Below, piece after piece: positions 37,061 through 47,088 of a stretch of DNA of 64,000 nt. Below the pieces are notes generated by a model that was not told the origin of the DNA, ran no database searches, and was given only the letters and a program-made list of their open reading frames with translations. The position numbers and the translations under genes are program-made. Source of the DNA: Prolixibacteraceae bacterium (GTDB lineage Bacteria > Bacteroidota > Bacteroidia > Bacteroidales > Prolixibacteraceae); NCBI GenBank assembly GCA_019856515.1, contig CP082230.1, forward strand, positions 310,001-374,000, in the 5' to 3' direction. The first letter of the stretch is position 1. Every line of letters begins with the position of its first letter.

Positions 37061-38707
37061 ATGAAAAACATTAAATACATAACCTTTGTCCTATTGTTCG
37101 TTTTATTAGGATGTTCTAATGAACTTACGGAAAGGAATCAGAACCCGAATTCACCGGAAACAGTTCCTACTCCAACTTTACTTGTCAATGCGCAGTATCG
37201 ATTGGTTCAAGATATTCGGGATGAATGGTTTTCAGGTCGTATGGCTCTATTATGGGTTGAATATTGGACCCAATCAAACTATACCGATGAAGATAGATAT
37301 CTTTATAGAGAGAATTCTAATTCAAATGCTTGGAAGTTGATATATTCAGATCTTATGGATTTGAAAACTATTATTGACCTGAATGTTAGTGAAGATACAA
37401 AAGGTGCTATGTCTGCTTATGGTAAAAATGACAACCAAATTGCTGTAGCTCGTATCTTAAAGTCGTGGACATTTTTGTTGTTAACTGAGACATATGGCCC
37501 CATCCCTTATGAATCTTATGGAAATAAAGACGAGACCTTCCAAGCTCTGCAAGCTAAAGAGAATGTTATAACTCCACTTTATGCAGATCCTAAAATAGTA
37601 TATTTTGATATTATAAATGAGTTAAGTGCTTCTGCTAAAATGATTGATGAATCAGCAGTTGCATTTACTCAAGGAGACAATATTTTCAATGGAGATGCTT
37701 CTAAATGGAAAAAGTTCGCCAATTCACTTGTTTTACGTGCTGCAATGAGAATTCGTGCCAAAGAGCCTGATTTTGCAAACAAGGCTATTGAGGAGGCAAT
37801 AAAAAGTGGCGTTATGAAAAGTGTTGATGATAATGCATTGTTTAGAAGTGAAGATAATGCTAAGAATGGTTCCCCATTTTATAAAGCATTTGCAGTGGGA
37901 AATAGGACTGACTTTGTAATGGCAAAACCGTTGATTGATTTATTAAAAGGAGAGTCTGGACCTTTTAATATTGTAGATCCTCGCCTTTACTATTATGCTG
38001 CACCTAAAGGTGCGAAGGTTACAGGTAAATCAGGTGCGAAGTCAATTTCTAAAGGAGAGTATCTTCCTAAGGAAGGTGATGAGTTGGGTGTTGGTGATTA
38101 TCAGGTATCTAATTATGATGGAATGCCTTATGGTTTAACTAGTGATGAAACTGGGGCCGTTGGTTTAGAGAATGTTTCATTACCAAATTCTCCAATGCAG
38201 TCTACATTTGGGAATCCATTTATGGATTATGCAGAGGTCTGTTTACTGTTATCAGAATATAAGGGTTGGGATCAAACAGAATATGAAAACGGTGTGAGGG
38301 CCTCTATGTTGAGGTGGGGTGTTGATGAGAAGTATATCAAAGAATATATTGATCTAATGCCAGCGGCATCAATGGAAACTGTGTTAACCCAGAAATATAT
38401 TGCACTTTATATGCAACCTTATAATACTTGGGCTGAGTATCGTCGTACTGGATATCCAACGATATTAGTAAAACCCAATGAGGTAACTTTTGTTGATACC
38501 GAAGGAGTAATTGATGAAGATGAAAAAGGGAAAGAGTACTATTTTATCTCTCTTGTTAGTGATGTTCAGAGTGATCTTCCTAATCGAGTGAAGTATTCTA
38601 ACTTGGAGCCTTTATTGAATTCCGTAGGGTATAATGCTGGACTACAGGCTTTAGGAGGTTCTGGTTCTGACCGCATGAGCACAAAGTTGTGGTGGGAAAA
38701 AGATTAA
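37061..38707 (+). CDS. SusD/RagB-like substrate-binding lipoprotein
   Basis: 548 residues from the ATG at 37061 (MKNIKYITFVLLFVLLGC, lipid Cys18); the longer frame overlaps SusC by 11 bp and lacks a signal. It has the all-helical TPR-bearing fold of the SusD-like-2 group (PF12771 type), with 'NPNSPETVPTPTLLVNAQYRL' after the lipid anchor and a conserved C-terminal 'LTQKYIALYMQPYNTWAEYRRTGYP'. It sits on the cell surface as the lid of the SusC-like importer. The pair is followed by a terminator hairpin and then mobile-element debris. Confidence 0.92.
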   Translation: MKNIKYITFVLLFVLLGCSNELTERNQNPNSPETVPTPTLLVNAQYRLVQDIRDEWFSGRMALLWVEYWTQSNYTDEDRYLYRENSNSNAWKLIYSDLMDLKTIIDLNVSEDTKGAMSAYGKNDNQIAVARILKSWTFLLLTETYGPIPYESYGNKDETFQALQAKENVITPLYADPKIVYFDIINELSASAKMIDESAVAFTQGDNIFNGDASKWKKFANSLVLRAAMRIRAKEPDFANKAIEEAIKSGVMKSVDDNALFRSEDNAKNGSPFYKAFAVGNRTDFVMAKPLIDLLKGESGPFNIVDPRLYYYAAPKGAKVTGKSGAKSISKGEYLPKEGDELGVGDYQVSNYDGMPYGLTSDETGAVGLENVSLPNSPMQSTFGNPFMDYAEVCLLLSEYKGWDQTEYENGVRASMLRWGVDEKYIKEYIDLMPAASMETVLTQKYIALYMQPYNTWAEYRRTGYPTILVKPNEVTFVDTEGVIDEDEKGKEYYFISLVSDVQSDLPNRVKYSNLEPLLNSVGYNAGLQALGGSGSDRMSTKLWWEKD

Positions 38708-38775
38708 AACCAGCTTGGTGTTTTATAATATAAAGTAGGTGTTATTTTTTGAACACTAACACGAATAATCATATT

Positions 38776-38826
38776 AGAAGCAGTAAATGAAAGAATCACG
38801 ATTCTTTGGCTTGCTGCTTCTTTTAC
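38776..38826 (+). terminator. Terminator after susC/susD
   Basis: AGAAGCAG ... CTGCTTCT with an inner AAAGAATC/GATTCTTT stem forms a two-part hairpin, followed by TTTTACTGTTT. It lies about 70 bases after the SusD stop. Confidence 0.6.
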
Positions 38827-38879
38827 TGTTTAGGTAATCAGAATCAATGAATATAAAGAGGTGATTTAAACTTTTGGGT

Positions 38880-39283
38880 TCATCCATGAATTGCGTATAT
38901 ATCCTGATGCATTCCTTTTATTCTTAGCATAAAATAATCTAAGTCTCGATAGCCCTGAGCATGTCTTTTTATTGTTCTTATCTTGTTGTTTACCCCCTTC
39001 TAAAGGTCCTGTTGATATTCCACATTTATACTAGTTTAATATTCCTGTTTTATGTTCTTCCACTAAGTCAGCAACCTTCTGTAGCTGTGGTGTTTTAGCC
39101 TCATTTACATCTTTTCCCCATTGATCTAATAATTTAAGTTGTATCATACATATTCTTTTGATTCCATAACTCTCTTAGTTCCTCCTTCAAATAATATGCA
39201 TAAAACAAAGAGGGATTTAGATCTAGTACTTTTTCCAGCTTAATATCTTCTTTGGCTATTTCCGAGATTTGATGGGTAGCCAT
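38880..39283 (-). pseudogene. ISL3-type transposase, C-terminal remnant
   Basis: On the minus strand, frames with stops and shifts read in order 'LNPSLFYAYYLKEELRELWNQ', 'QLKLLDQWGKDVNEAKTPQ', 'LVEEHKTGILN' and 'EGVNNKIRTIKRHAQGYRDL', then 'DYFMLRIKGMH'. This is the order of the C-terminal third of ISL3 (IS204/IS1001/IS1096/IS1165) transposases, including the EGxNNKIK signature. At least two frameshifts and one stop are present, and the catalytic N-terminal two thirds are missing. The IS3 remnant begins just beyond its broken end. Confidence 0.7.
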
Positions 39284-39324
39284 ATTAAATAGCACAATGT
39301 TTATTCATCTTTCTAAAATCTAAT

Positions 39325-40369
39325 TTGCCCGTAACCAAGTATAGCATTGTGGATGTGCTACACTTGAATGGCAATCCTGTTCGGACTGTAGAACAAGAAG
39401 AAATCGCAAAACTAAAAGCAGAGCTACGCCAGACACAAATAGAACGTGATATATTAAAAAAGGCAGTGAGCATATTCTCCAAGAGCGACAATACAAATTT
39501 AAGTTTATAAAAAAGTATAGGACTGAATTTACTGTCGAGGATATGTGTGGTATTTTAAAAGTAAGCTGAAGTGGTTTTTGTAGCTGGTTATCACGGGATG
39601 ATAGCCCAATAACTGTTGCTTTAAAAGAGGATACGATTCGTATACGTAAAATATATACTGAATCAAAGGCTCGCTATGGTAGTCACATGATTGCGACGGA
39701 ATTAAAAGCCCTAGGTGTCGTTACTTCTAGAAATAGAGTAGCGCGAATAATGAAGATGGAGTCTATCAAAAGCATTGTAAATAAGAGATATAAAGTCCAA
39801 ACGACAGATTCAAATCATTCCAATTCGATATCCGAGAACCATCTGAATAGAGCTTTTAACCCCATTAGACCATCGGAAGTTTGGGTTTCTGATATTACCT
39901 ATATACCAACTGATCAAGGATGGCTTTATTTGACTACTGTTATTGATCTTTTTGATCGTAAAGTAATAGGTTGGTCTCTGTCCAGTAATATGACTACAGA
40001 ATGCACCATTATTAAAGCTTGGCAAATGGCTAACACAAATCGTGAAAGTAGGCCAGGTATGATATTTCACTCTGATAGAGGCGTACAATATACAGCGAAG
40101 GAGTTTAGAGAAAAGTTAGTTAAGAATGGAATAATTCAAAGCATGAGCCGTAAAGGTAATTGCTGGGATAATGCGGTAGCTGAAAGTTTCTTTAAAATAA
40201 CCAGATCCTGGAATGATAGATCATAAATACTATTACTCACATTTTCAGGCAAAAGTGGACATTGTGGAATTTATTGAAGTGTGGTGTAATAGACCAAGAA
40301 GACATGCAACACTGGGGTATCTGACGCCTATTGAATTCGGAAAAATAAACTATTTAAACGTAGCTTAAT
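39325..40369 (+). pseudogene. IS3-family element remnant (OrfA tail plus broken OrfB)
   Basis: The OrfA tail (39325-39510) is a leucine-zipper piece ('[24 protein letters not shown]') without its helix-turn-helix. OrfB follows in the -1 frame with the usual overlap. It begins near 39492 ('[11 protein letters not shown]'), meets a TGA near 39568 where the family has Arg (VS-stop-SGF), and continues at 39687-40226 with the rve integrase core: Asp in 'WVSDITYIPT', Asp in 'FHSDRGVQYT' and Glu in 'NAVAESFF'. It then shifts frame and ends as 'HATLGYLTPIEFGKINYLNVA' (40216-40369). The catalytic triad survives but the gene cannot give a full protein. Confidence 0.8.
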
Positions 40370-40864
40370 TAAATGTCCTATATTTTGTTACATGTCTATT
40401 TGTCATGTACTTAGAATATTTTGATTCTCTAACCCCATATCATCTACTACATATTTGACAGTTTTTCTACTTAAACAAATGTTGACCGACTACCTTATTT
40501 TTGTCGTAAAGATAAATGCTTAACAAAAAGCCTGATAAAGATAGTAATTCGACATTGTTACGATTTTGTATTTTTACATAGTTAAGACGAATACATAATT
40601 TAGGAACTTATCGTCATACGTGAATTTGTATCAAAGATGTATGGAAGTATTTTATATGCTTTAGCTACTTGTTGAAATTATTATTTTTATTAAATTAACA
40701 TATGGATCTGTGTATCTTTATTTGTTAGTTACATGTCTTATTATAAGTGTTATGTGTTCTTAATTATGAAGCCTAGTTTTATTAAATATGATCATGTTTA
40801 TATCGTTTTATGGAATTATTATCGACTTAATATATGATATGGTCGAGTATTTGAAAAAACTGTA
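40370..40864. other. Intergenic region, no gene seen
   Basis: About 495 AT-rich bases between the IS3 remnant and the exporter promoter. The word GTTACATGTCT recurs at about 40388 and 40730, perhaps flanking old element ends. No coding frame was supported. Confidence 0.45.
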
Positions 40865-40872
40865 TATATTTG
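40865..40872 (+). promoter_or_regulatory. -7 box of the exporter operon
   Basis: TATATTTG matches TAnnTTTG exactly, 53 bases before the TolC start codon. A TTTG lies 11 bases upstream, which is too close for a standard -33 box, so only the -7 is firm. Confidence 0.45.
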
Positions 40873-40925
40873 TGACATAATTTTATTATTACAGCAAGAA
40901 TATTTAAGAACTATATAATTTTCAA

Positions 40926-42428
40926 ATGAAAAATCGAATGAAGATAAGAATGCGACATTCTTATTTGGTTGTATTTTTTTTGTTCATAGCACCATTAATA
41001 TGTGCTGCGGGACAAACAGAAAAAAAAGATCAGACTGTTGCTATGTCGTTTGAGGAAGCCATTGCAGTTTTGCGGGAACACAACTACAGTATTAGAGCTA
41101 CAGAAAAAGAACATGAGAGTGTAAAGTACGAGACGAAGGCAATAAAAGGACTTTATATGCCTAAGCTGTCTGTTACAGGGACCTATACTGTATTGAGTGA
41201 TGATATTGAAATGCATGTGGATTTAACGGATGCAAAGAAGGTGGGTGCCAAAATGTTAAATGGGATGAAAGACTATATGGGAGCAGTTGTAGGACAGTTA
41301 CCGCCTTCAATGCAAGCAGCAATAGGAGGAGCGATGTCAAAAGTGCCAGCTCCATCTTTCAAAGGTCTTCCAAATTCATTGAGCTTAAAGATACAAGACC
41401 AACAGCTAGGGCTTATTACAGGAAACTTAGTTCAGCCGATCTATATGGGAGGTAAGATTAATGCGGCTAATAGAGCTGCTAAGGCTAAGTATAAAGTGTC
41501 GGATTTAGAGTTGATTAATGTGACCAATCAACAGATCACAGAATTGGCAGCACGCTATTATGGATTGCAATTGGCCACAAAGTTAGTTAAAGTCAGAAGA
41601 GAGGTCGTGGATGGTTTTAAGAAGCATCTAGAGGATTCGAAACATCTTGAAAAACAGGGAATGATTTCGAAAGCGGAAAGACTTCATGCGAATGTTGCAT
41701 ATATGGATGCTGTTCAAAAGCATAAAGCAGCGGTAAAAGATATGGAGCTAGTTCAGATTGGATTGCAGAATACTCTTGGAATAGGTTATTGGGTAGAGCC
41801 AACAACCGAATTGGGAATTATGGGGTCATTGAATGATGTGGCTTATTATCAGGAATACGCTCAAAAGAATAATCCTAAGTTGCTTCAAGTTGATCAAAAA
41901 CAGATAATGGTTGAACAACTTGTGAAAAAAGAGAGGTCAGAATATTTACCAGAGATAGCACTTATTGGTTCTGGAAATATCTATGAATATCAGGTAACTG
42001 ATTTGGTTCCAAATTGGTTCGTGGGAATTGGTGTTAAGATCAATATTTTTGATGGTTTTGCTCGTGAAAATAAAATAAAGGCTGCGAAGGCTAAAAGATC
42101 TCAGGTTGCTGTATATAAAGATAAAGCTTCACATGACATTAACACAGTGGTGTTAAAAACATATCATGAAATTGAAAAAGCATCTGAATCTGCGACCACT
42201 TTAGATAGTACAATGGAGTTTGCAGAAGAATATTATAGGGTAAGAAATAAAGCTTTTAAAGAAGGTTTTGCAACATCGACACAAGTGGTGGATGCCCAAA
42301 TGAATTTGTCAAAGACAAAAATTGAGAGACTTCAGTCAATGTATCAATATGATATGGCATTTGCAAAATTACTGGAGTGGTGTGGTATGAGTGAGAGTTT
42401 TGTTTCCTATACAGTGAATAAAAAATAG
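40926..42428 (+). CDS. TolC-family outer-membrane efflux protein
   Basis: A 500-residue protein with a signal peptide (cleaved near CAAGQ, residue 28). Two repeats of the outer-membrane efflux family (PF02321) follow at about 45-270 and 300-490, rich in long amphipathic helices ('TNQQITELAARYYGLQLATKLVKVRREVVDGFKK'). It forms the trimeric outer-membrane channel of a type I-like exporter. It has no lipobox, unlike the NodT-like TolC at 50217-51569. First gene of a four-gene operon with HlyD and two ABC-2 permeases, spacing 26 bp to the next gene. Confidence 0.88.
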   Translation: MKNRMKIRMRHSYLVVFFLFIAPLICAAGQTEKKDQTVAMSFEEAIAVLREHNYSIRATEKEHESVKYETKAIKGLYMPKLSVTGTYTVLSDDIEMHVDLTDAKKVGAKMLNGMKDYMGAVVGQLPPSMQAAIGGAMSKVPAPSFKGLPNSLSLKIQDQQLGLITGNLVQPIYMGGKINAANRAAKAKYKVSDLELINVTNQQITELAARYYGLQLATKLVKVRREVVDGFKKHLEDSKHLEKQGMISKAERLHANVAYMDAVQKHKAAVKDMELVQIGLQNTLGIGYWVEPTTELGIMGSLNDVAYYQEYAQKNNPKLLQVDQKQIMVEQLVKKERSEYLPEIALIGSGNIYEYQVTDLVPNWFVGIGVKINIFDGFARENKIKAAKAKRSQVAVYKDKASHDINTVVLKTYHEIEKASESATTLDSTMEFAEEYYRVRNKAFKEGFATSTQVVDAQMNLSKTKIERLQSMYQYDMAFAKLLEWCGMSESFVSYTVNKK

Positions 42429-42454
42429 TGGAAAATCGAAAATATTATATATAG

Positions 42455-43438
42455 ATGAAAAATAGAAGTTTTGGTATCGGAGTTGTAGTCTTAATCATTC
42501 TTTCTGTATTAACTATTGGTGGATCGATAATGTTGAAGCCTAAAAAGGTTATTCTTCAAGGTGAAGTCGAAGCGACAGAAATTAAGGTTGCAACGAAACT
42601 TGTTGGAAGAATTGATTCATTAACTGTGCGTGAAGGAGATGAAGTAAAACAAGGAACTTTATTGCTTACGCTTGAAAGTCCTGAGGTGTCTGCAAAGATG
42701 GAACAAGCTGAGGCTGCAAAGATGGCTGCTGTTGCTCAAAGTCATAAAGCTCAGAATGGTGCAAGAAAAGAGCAAATACGTGCTGCCCACAACCTATATT
42801 TGAAAGCAAAATCTGCTGCAGACTTAATGCAAACAACTTATGTTAGAGTTGATAATTTGTATAAGGAAGGTGTCGTTCCTCAGCAGAAACTTGATGAGGC
42901 AAAGACTCGTTATCAGGCAGCTAAGTTGACTGCAGATGCAGCGTTATCTCAGTATGAGATGGCGAAGAAGGGAGCTCGTTATGAAGATAAGCAAGCTGCA
43001 AAAGCACTTGTTGCACGAGCTAATGGTGCGGTAAATGAGGTTGCATCTTATATGTCAGAAAAGAAGCTTGTTGCGCCAATGGATGGCGAAATTTCAAGTA
43101 TTATTGCTAAGCGAGGAGAGTTGATAACTCCTGGATATCCAGTGGTCACAATAACAGACCTTTCTGATGTTTGGTTTACGTTTAATGTGAAAGAGGATTT
43201 ATTAAGTAAGTTTAAAAAAGGAACTGAAATTGATGTTTTGCTTCCTGCGATGGATATGAAGAAGGTCCGAGTGAAAGTTACTTATATCAAAGCCGAAGGA
43301 GCATATGCAACATATAGAGCTACTCAGACTATGGGTGGATTTGATATGAAGACATTTGAGGTGAGAGCAGTACCTGTTGTGAAAGTTGAAGGTTTGCGTC
43401 CTGGTATGACAGCATTACTAGATTGGAATAATATTTAA
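42455..43438 (+). CDS. HlyD-type membrane fusion protein
   Basis: A 327-residue periplasmic adaptor with one N-terminal membrane anchor (residues 8-26). Order: first lipoyl half-motif ('ATKLVGRIDSLTVREGDEVKQGTLLLTLESPEV', ~46-78), alpha-helical hairpin (~80-190), second lipoyl half ('LVAPMDGEISSIIAKRGELITPGYPVVTI', ~205-235) and a beta-barrel domain. It links the inner-membrane permeases to the TolC channel. Only 2 bp separate it from the first permease gene, so the operon is tightly coupled. It resembles YhiI/YbhG adaptors. Confidence 0.88.
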   Translation: MKNRSFGIGVVVLIILSVLTIGGSIMLKPKKVILQGEVEATEIKVATKLVGRIDSLTVREGDEVKQGTLLLTLESPEVSAKMEQAEAAKMAAVAQSHKAQNGARKEQIRAAHNLYLKAKSAADLMQTTYVRVDNLYKEGVVPQQKLDEAKTRYQAAKLTADAALSQYEMAKKGARYEDKQAAKALVARANGAVNEVASYMSEKKLVAPMDGEISSIIAKRGELITPGYPVVTITDLSDVWFTFNVKEDLLSKFKKGTEIDVLLPAMDMKKVRVKVTYIKAEGAYATYRATQTMGGFDMKTFEVRAVPVVKVEGLRPGMTALLDWNNI

Positions 43439-43440
43439 CT

Positions 43441-44628
43441 ATGAAGAATAATAATCCAATAAAAAAAGGCTTTTGGGGAATTGTTCTTAGAGAAATTGAC
43501 ATGATTCGCCAAAAGAATTTATTGTTGTGGCTTTCTGTATTTCTACCATTAATCTCTTTCTTTTTCTTTGCGACTCTTTTTTATCAAGGAGTTGCAACGG
43601 AATTACCTGTTGTTGTTGTCGATAGAGATGGTTCAACTTTATCTAGGAAAATGATGAAAATGGTTGATCAGACACAAAGCATGCATGTTGCCTATAGAGA
43701 GACGACATTACTTGATGCAAAAAAACATTTATATGAGGGTAATGCTTATGGTATTTTATATGTTGATGAGACCTTCTCTAAGGATATTTATCAAGGTGTT
43801 GCTCCAAAAGTAGTAGCTTACTATAACAACTCTTTTTTATTACCGGGAGGATTGGTAAATAAAGGTTTTGCGACAGTTGTAAAAACATTTGCTGCGGGTT
43901 TATCTATTCAGAGTAAAATGAAAAAGGGAATGTCAGAAGATCAGGCTCTTGTTGCAACAGTACCACTATCTTTAGATACCCATATTTTAGTGAATCCTAC
44001 AACGAATTACTTTTATTATTTGGTTACTGCTTTGTTACCTGTGATGTTGCAAATTTTTGTAGTGATGTGTTCTGTTTATGCTATAGGTACAGAATTTCGT
44101 GATAGAACATCTGTGGCTTGGTTAGAACAAGCAGATGGTAATATGTTTGTGGCATTAATGGGAAAGTTGACACCATATATTGTGGTGTTTACAGTGATTG
44201 GTCTTTTTATGAATAGCTTATTGTTTAATTATTTCAAGGTTCCAGTTGCGGGTTCTTTAATGGTATTAAATATCGGGTTATTTGTAATGATTTTGGCAGG
44301 TCTATCTATGGGGGTTTTGTTTTTATGTTTAAACCCAAGTTTAAGAATGGCTATGAGTTTTAGCTCCTTCTATGGTGCCGTTGCATTTAGTTTTTCGGGA
44401 TTGACATTTCCTTTTCATAGTATGCCAATTTTAGCGAGTTATATGTCAAAATTGTGGCCATTTACTTCTTATTTAGATTTGCTAATGGGGCAAGTGTTTC
44501 GAGGTTTACCACTTTATAGTACATGTTTGCCAATAGGTCTGATGTTACTTTTTCTATTCATCCCTCTTTTGATGCAAAAACGATTGAAAACAATCTGTTT
44601 AAACGAGAAGTTTTGGGGGAGATTATAA
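43441..44628 (+). CDS. ABC-2 type permease 1 (YhhJ-like)
   Basis: A 395-residue ABC-2 permease: one N-terminal membrane helix (~25-48), a large periplasmic domain (~50-180, 'VVVVDRDGSTLSRKMMKMVDQT'), and five to six C-terminal helices (~180-385) including the usual 'FSFSGLTFPFHSMP' re-entrant turn and 'LWPFTSYLDLLMGQVFRG'. It should pair with the next permease to form the membrane part of an exporter for drugs, lipids or peptides. No nucleotide-binding subunit is in the operon. Confidence 0.85.
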   Translation: MKNNNPIKKGFWGIVLREIDMIRQKNLLLWLSVFLPLISFFFFATLFYQGVATELPVVVVDRDGSTLSRKMMKMVDQTQSMHVAYRETTLLDAKKHLYEGNAYGILYVDETFSKDIYQGVAPKVVAYYNNSFLLPGGLVNKGFATVVKTFAAGLSIQSKMKKGMSEDQALVATVPLSLDTHILVNPTTNYFYYLVTALLPVMLQIFVVMCSVYAIGTEFRDRTSVAWLEQADGNMFVALMGKLTPYIVVFTVIGLFMNSLLFNYFKVPVAGSLMVLNIGLFVMILAGLSMGVLFLCLNPSLRMAMSFSSFYGAVAFSFSGLTFPFHSMPILASYMSKLWPFTSYLDLLMGQVFRGLPLYSTCLPIGLMLLFLFIPLLMQKRLKTICLNEKFWGRL

Positions 44629-44634
44629 ATCAAA

Positions 44635-45813
44635 ATGATCATGAAAGCACAGAGAGAAACATTGTATAGTGTATTTAAGGAACAATTGACACAAATATTT
44701 TCAGATGTTGGTGTTCTGTTTATCATTATCGGTGCAAGTGTTGTTTATCCTATTCTTTATGGATGGGTGTACAAAAAAGAGGTTGTTAATGATGTTCCGA
44801 TAGCTATTGTCGATCAGGATGGAAGTTCGTTGAGTAGACAGTTGTGCCGTTATTTTGATGCGACCCAACAAATATCTAATGAACGAGTGTGTGTGGATTT
44901 TGCTCAAGCTAAGTCGTTCTTGATGGATGGTGAAGTTAAAGGTATAATCGTTATACCTAAAGGGGTTGAACGTAAGATCCTTCGAAGTGAACATGTTGAT
45001 ATCTCGGTTTTTGCAGATGCTAGTTTTTTTATGTACTACAAGCAGGTGTTAACTGGGGCAAATTACGTGGTGGGAACTATGAATGCTGGTATTCGAATAA
45101 AGAAACAGTTGCTAAAAGGAAAGATGATGAATGATGCTGTAGATAAAGCATTAAATATTAAATTGGATTCTCGTCCACTTTTTAATCCATCAGGAGGCTA
45201 TGCTAGTTATTTGATGCCAGGAGTTCTCATATTAATTCTACATCAAACGCTTCTAATGGGTATGGGGCTATTTGCGGGGACTGCATATGCTGAGAAAACA
45301 AGTTGGTTTTTAAAAGAGGGGCTAGATGTTAAGTCAATATTGATACAGTTGATTGGAAGAGGTTCAGCATTTTTTGTTTTGTATATTCCTATTGCTATTC
45401 ATTTGTTGATAAATAGTTTCTGGTTCTTAGGATACCCAGCTTGGGCAAGTGTAACTGACTTATTATTGTTCGCGTTTCCATTCTTAGTGGCAACAATAAG
45501 CTTAGCTCTTTTGTTAAGTACTTTCTTCAAAGAAAGAACGAGTTCTATGATATTTTTGCTTTTTACATCTATACCTTTGCTTTTTTTGTCAGGTATATCG
45601 TGGCCATATCAAAATATGCCTGGATTTTGGAAGTCAATAGGCTCATTTATCCCAAGTACACAGGCTATAATCGGGATTTATAAGATGCAATTGATGCATT
45701 CTGGTCTTGAGGTATGTCAAGACCAATGGTTTAAATTATGGGAATTAGCAGTACTGTTTTTCTGTATTACACTCTTAAGAGTGATTCAACTTAGGAGGAA
45801 GTTTAATTTATAA
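44635..45813 (+). CDS. ABC-2 type permease 2
   Basis: A 392-residue ABC-2 permease with the same layout as its neighbour: one N-terminal helix, a periplasmic domain with 'IAIVDQDGSSLSRQLCRYFDATQQI' and a C-terminal helix bundle including 'FLSGISWPYQNMPGFWKSIGSFIPSTQAI'. The two permeases are clearly paralogous and probably form a heterodimer. The gene starts 6 bp after the first permease; ATG at 44635 or 44641. The operon ends at a terminator about 75 bp downstream, so no ATPase gene follows. Confidence 0.85.
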   Translation: MIMKAQRETLYSVFKEQLTQIFSDVGVLFIIIGASVVYPILYGWVYKKEVVNDVPIAIVDQDGSSLSRQLCRYFDATQQISNERVCVDFAQAKSFLMDGEVKGIIVIPKGVERKILRSEHVDISVFADASFFMYYKQVLTGANYVVGTMNAGIRIKKQLLKGKMMNDAVDKALNIKLDSRPLFNPSGGYASYLMPGVLILILHQTLLMGMGLFAGTAYAEKTSWFLKEGLDVKSILIQLIGRGSAFFVLYIPIAIHLLINSFWFLGYPAWASVTDLLLFAFPFLVATISLALLLSTFFKERTSSMIFLLFTSIPLLFLSGISWPYQNMPGFWKSIGSFIPSTQAIIGIYKMQLMHSGLEVCQDQWFKLWELAVLFFCITLLRVIQLRRKFNL

Positions 45814-45887
45814 TCCTGTCTTAAATACAAGTCTATTAGTACCAAAATGATTGCTGATTATTATTAGTAATTTAAAGTCTTAAGAAC

Positions 45888-45928
45888 AAGGTTGTAGTTC
45901 AATTGTTTTATTGATCTACAACCTTTTT
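45888..45928 (+). terminator. Terminator of the exporter operon
   Basis: AAGGTTGTAG (45888-45897) pairs with CTACAACCTT (45916-45925), and ATTG-type bases pair further in. A T5 tract follows. It closes the TolC-HlyD-permease operon. Confidence 0.75.
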
Positions 45929-45941
45929 CGGATCAGGTAAT

Positions 45942-46733
45942 ATATTAGGGGTTGTGTTGTTCTTGGTTGTAATATTATTTCTCGTTTTATCCTATAGGAC
46001 AAAAAAGAAGTGATCTTGCCATAGCCATGGGAGTCAAGTTGATAATATTCTGAAAGTTGTCAGATAGATACCAGTAGGTGCATAACAAGGTTACTTTAGA
46101 TCTGACTGGTGTAACGGAAAAGGTTGTAAGCAAGTGTTTTCCTCAAGCGAGCAAAGTTATGGGTCATTTTCATGTCCAAAAACTTGCTTATGATGCATTA
46201 CAATAGGTGAGGATTAAACATCGCTGGACAGCGGTTGACAATGAAAATAAAGCACTCCAATTTTCCAACGAGAAAGGGGGAAATATCCTTCAAAACTCCT
46301 AACCAATGGAGATACACCAAAACCACTTCCTGCAAGAAGTGGTTACCTTTTATTTCAATCAAGGGATCAATGGAAAGAGAAGCAGAAGCAAAGAGCTTCT
46401 ATCCTGTTTGAATTATATCCTGATCTAGAGAAGACATATAACTTAACCCATAAATTGAGTATGACCTTCTCTCATACAGAAGACACGAAAGTTGCCTACA
46501 CGAAACTAGCAAGATGGTTTAATGATTGTTTTGATAATTTTAGTAAAATATCAAACATCATTTTCAGCCACTATTCAGATATATTAAACTTCTTTGAGAA
46601 TAAAAGTACAATTGCTTTGCAAGAGAATCATTTAATGTCAAAGTAAAGGCTTTTAGAGCTACACGAAGAGTGAGCTGATATACAATTCGTCCTCTTGTCG
46701 TTAAACTAAGATATATGCATAGCCCCCTAATAT
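45942..46733 (+). pseudogene. ISAon1-like (ISL3 superfamily) transposase remnant
   Basis: About 790 bases between short inverted ends (ATATTAGGGG at 45942-45951, and its complement at 46724-46733). Broken frames read 'VTLDLTGVTEKVVSKCFPQA', 'HFHVQKLAYDALQ', stop, 'VRIKHRWTAVDNENKALQ', later 'FDNFSKISNIIFSHYSDILN', 'FFENKST', 'FNVKVKAFRATRRVS' and 'TKIYA'. This is the order of an ISAon1-type DDE transposase. Several stops and shifts make it inert, but both ends still seem present. Confidence 0.7.
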
Positions 46734-47088
46734 AATACTTGATATAAGGATTGTTAAATAAGTGTAGTATATATTTCTGATTTTAAAAAGAAAGCCTGAA
46801 GCTGTTTAATATAAATATTAGTAATCTAAGATGAATACCATTGGTGTTATTGTAATGTGTTAAAATAAACACAGGTAATATTCATTCTTTGATTATTGGA
46901 GTTGAACTAATCAATTTAATAATTAGTCCAATTTTTTGTTGTGTATAGATGAGATATTATTGATAATCTCTTTCTGTCTTTGATGTTAAAATAATATCAA
47001 AAGCAATTGATATATGTACTTATGTCTCATAAATAGAACTTATTATGTCGTATAACGTAATTTCTATTTATTGTTTAAATCGTGATAT
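46734..47088. other. Intergenic region, no gene seen
   Basis: 355 AT-rich bases between the ISAon1-like remnant and the convergent MraY/WecA-type gene. No coding frame, clear hairpin or promoter was supported. Confidence 0.4.
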
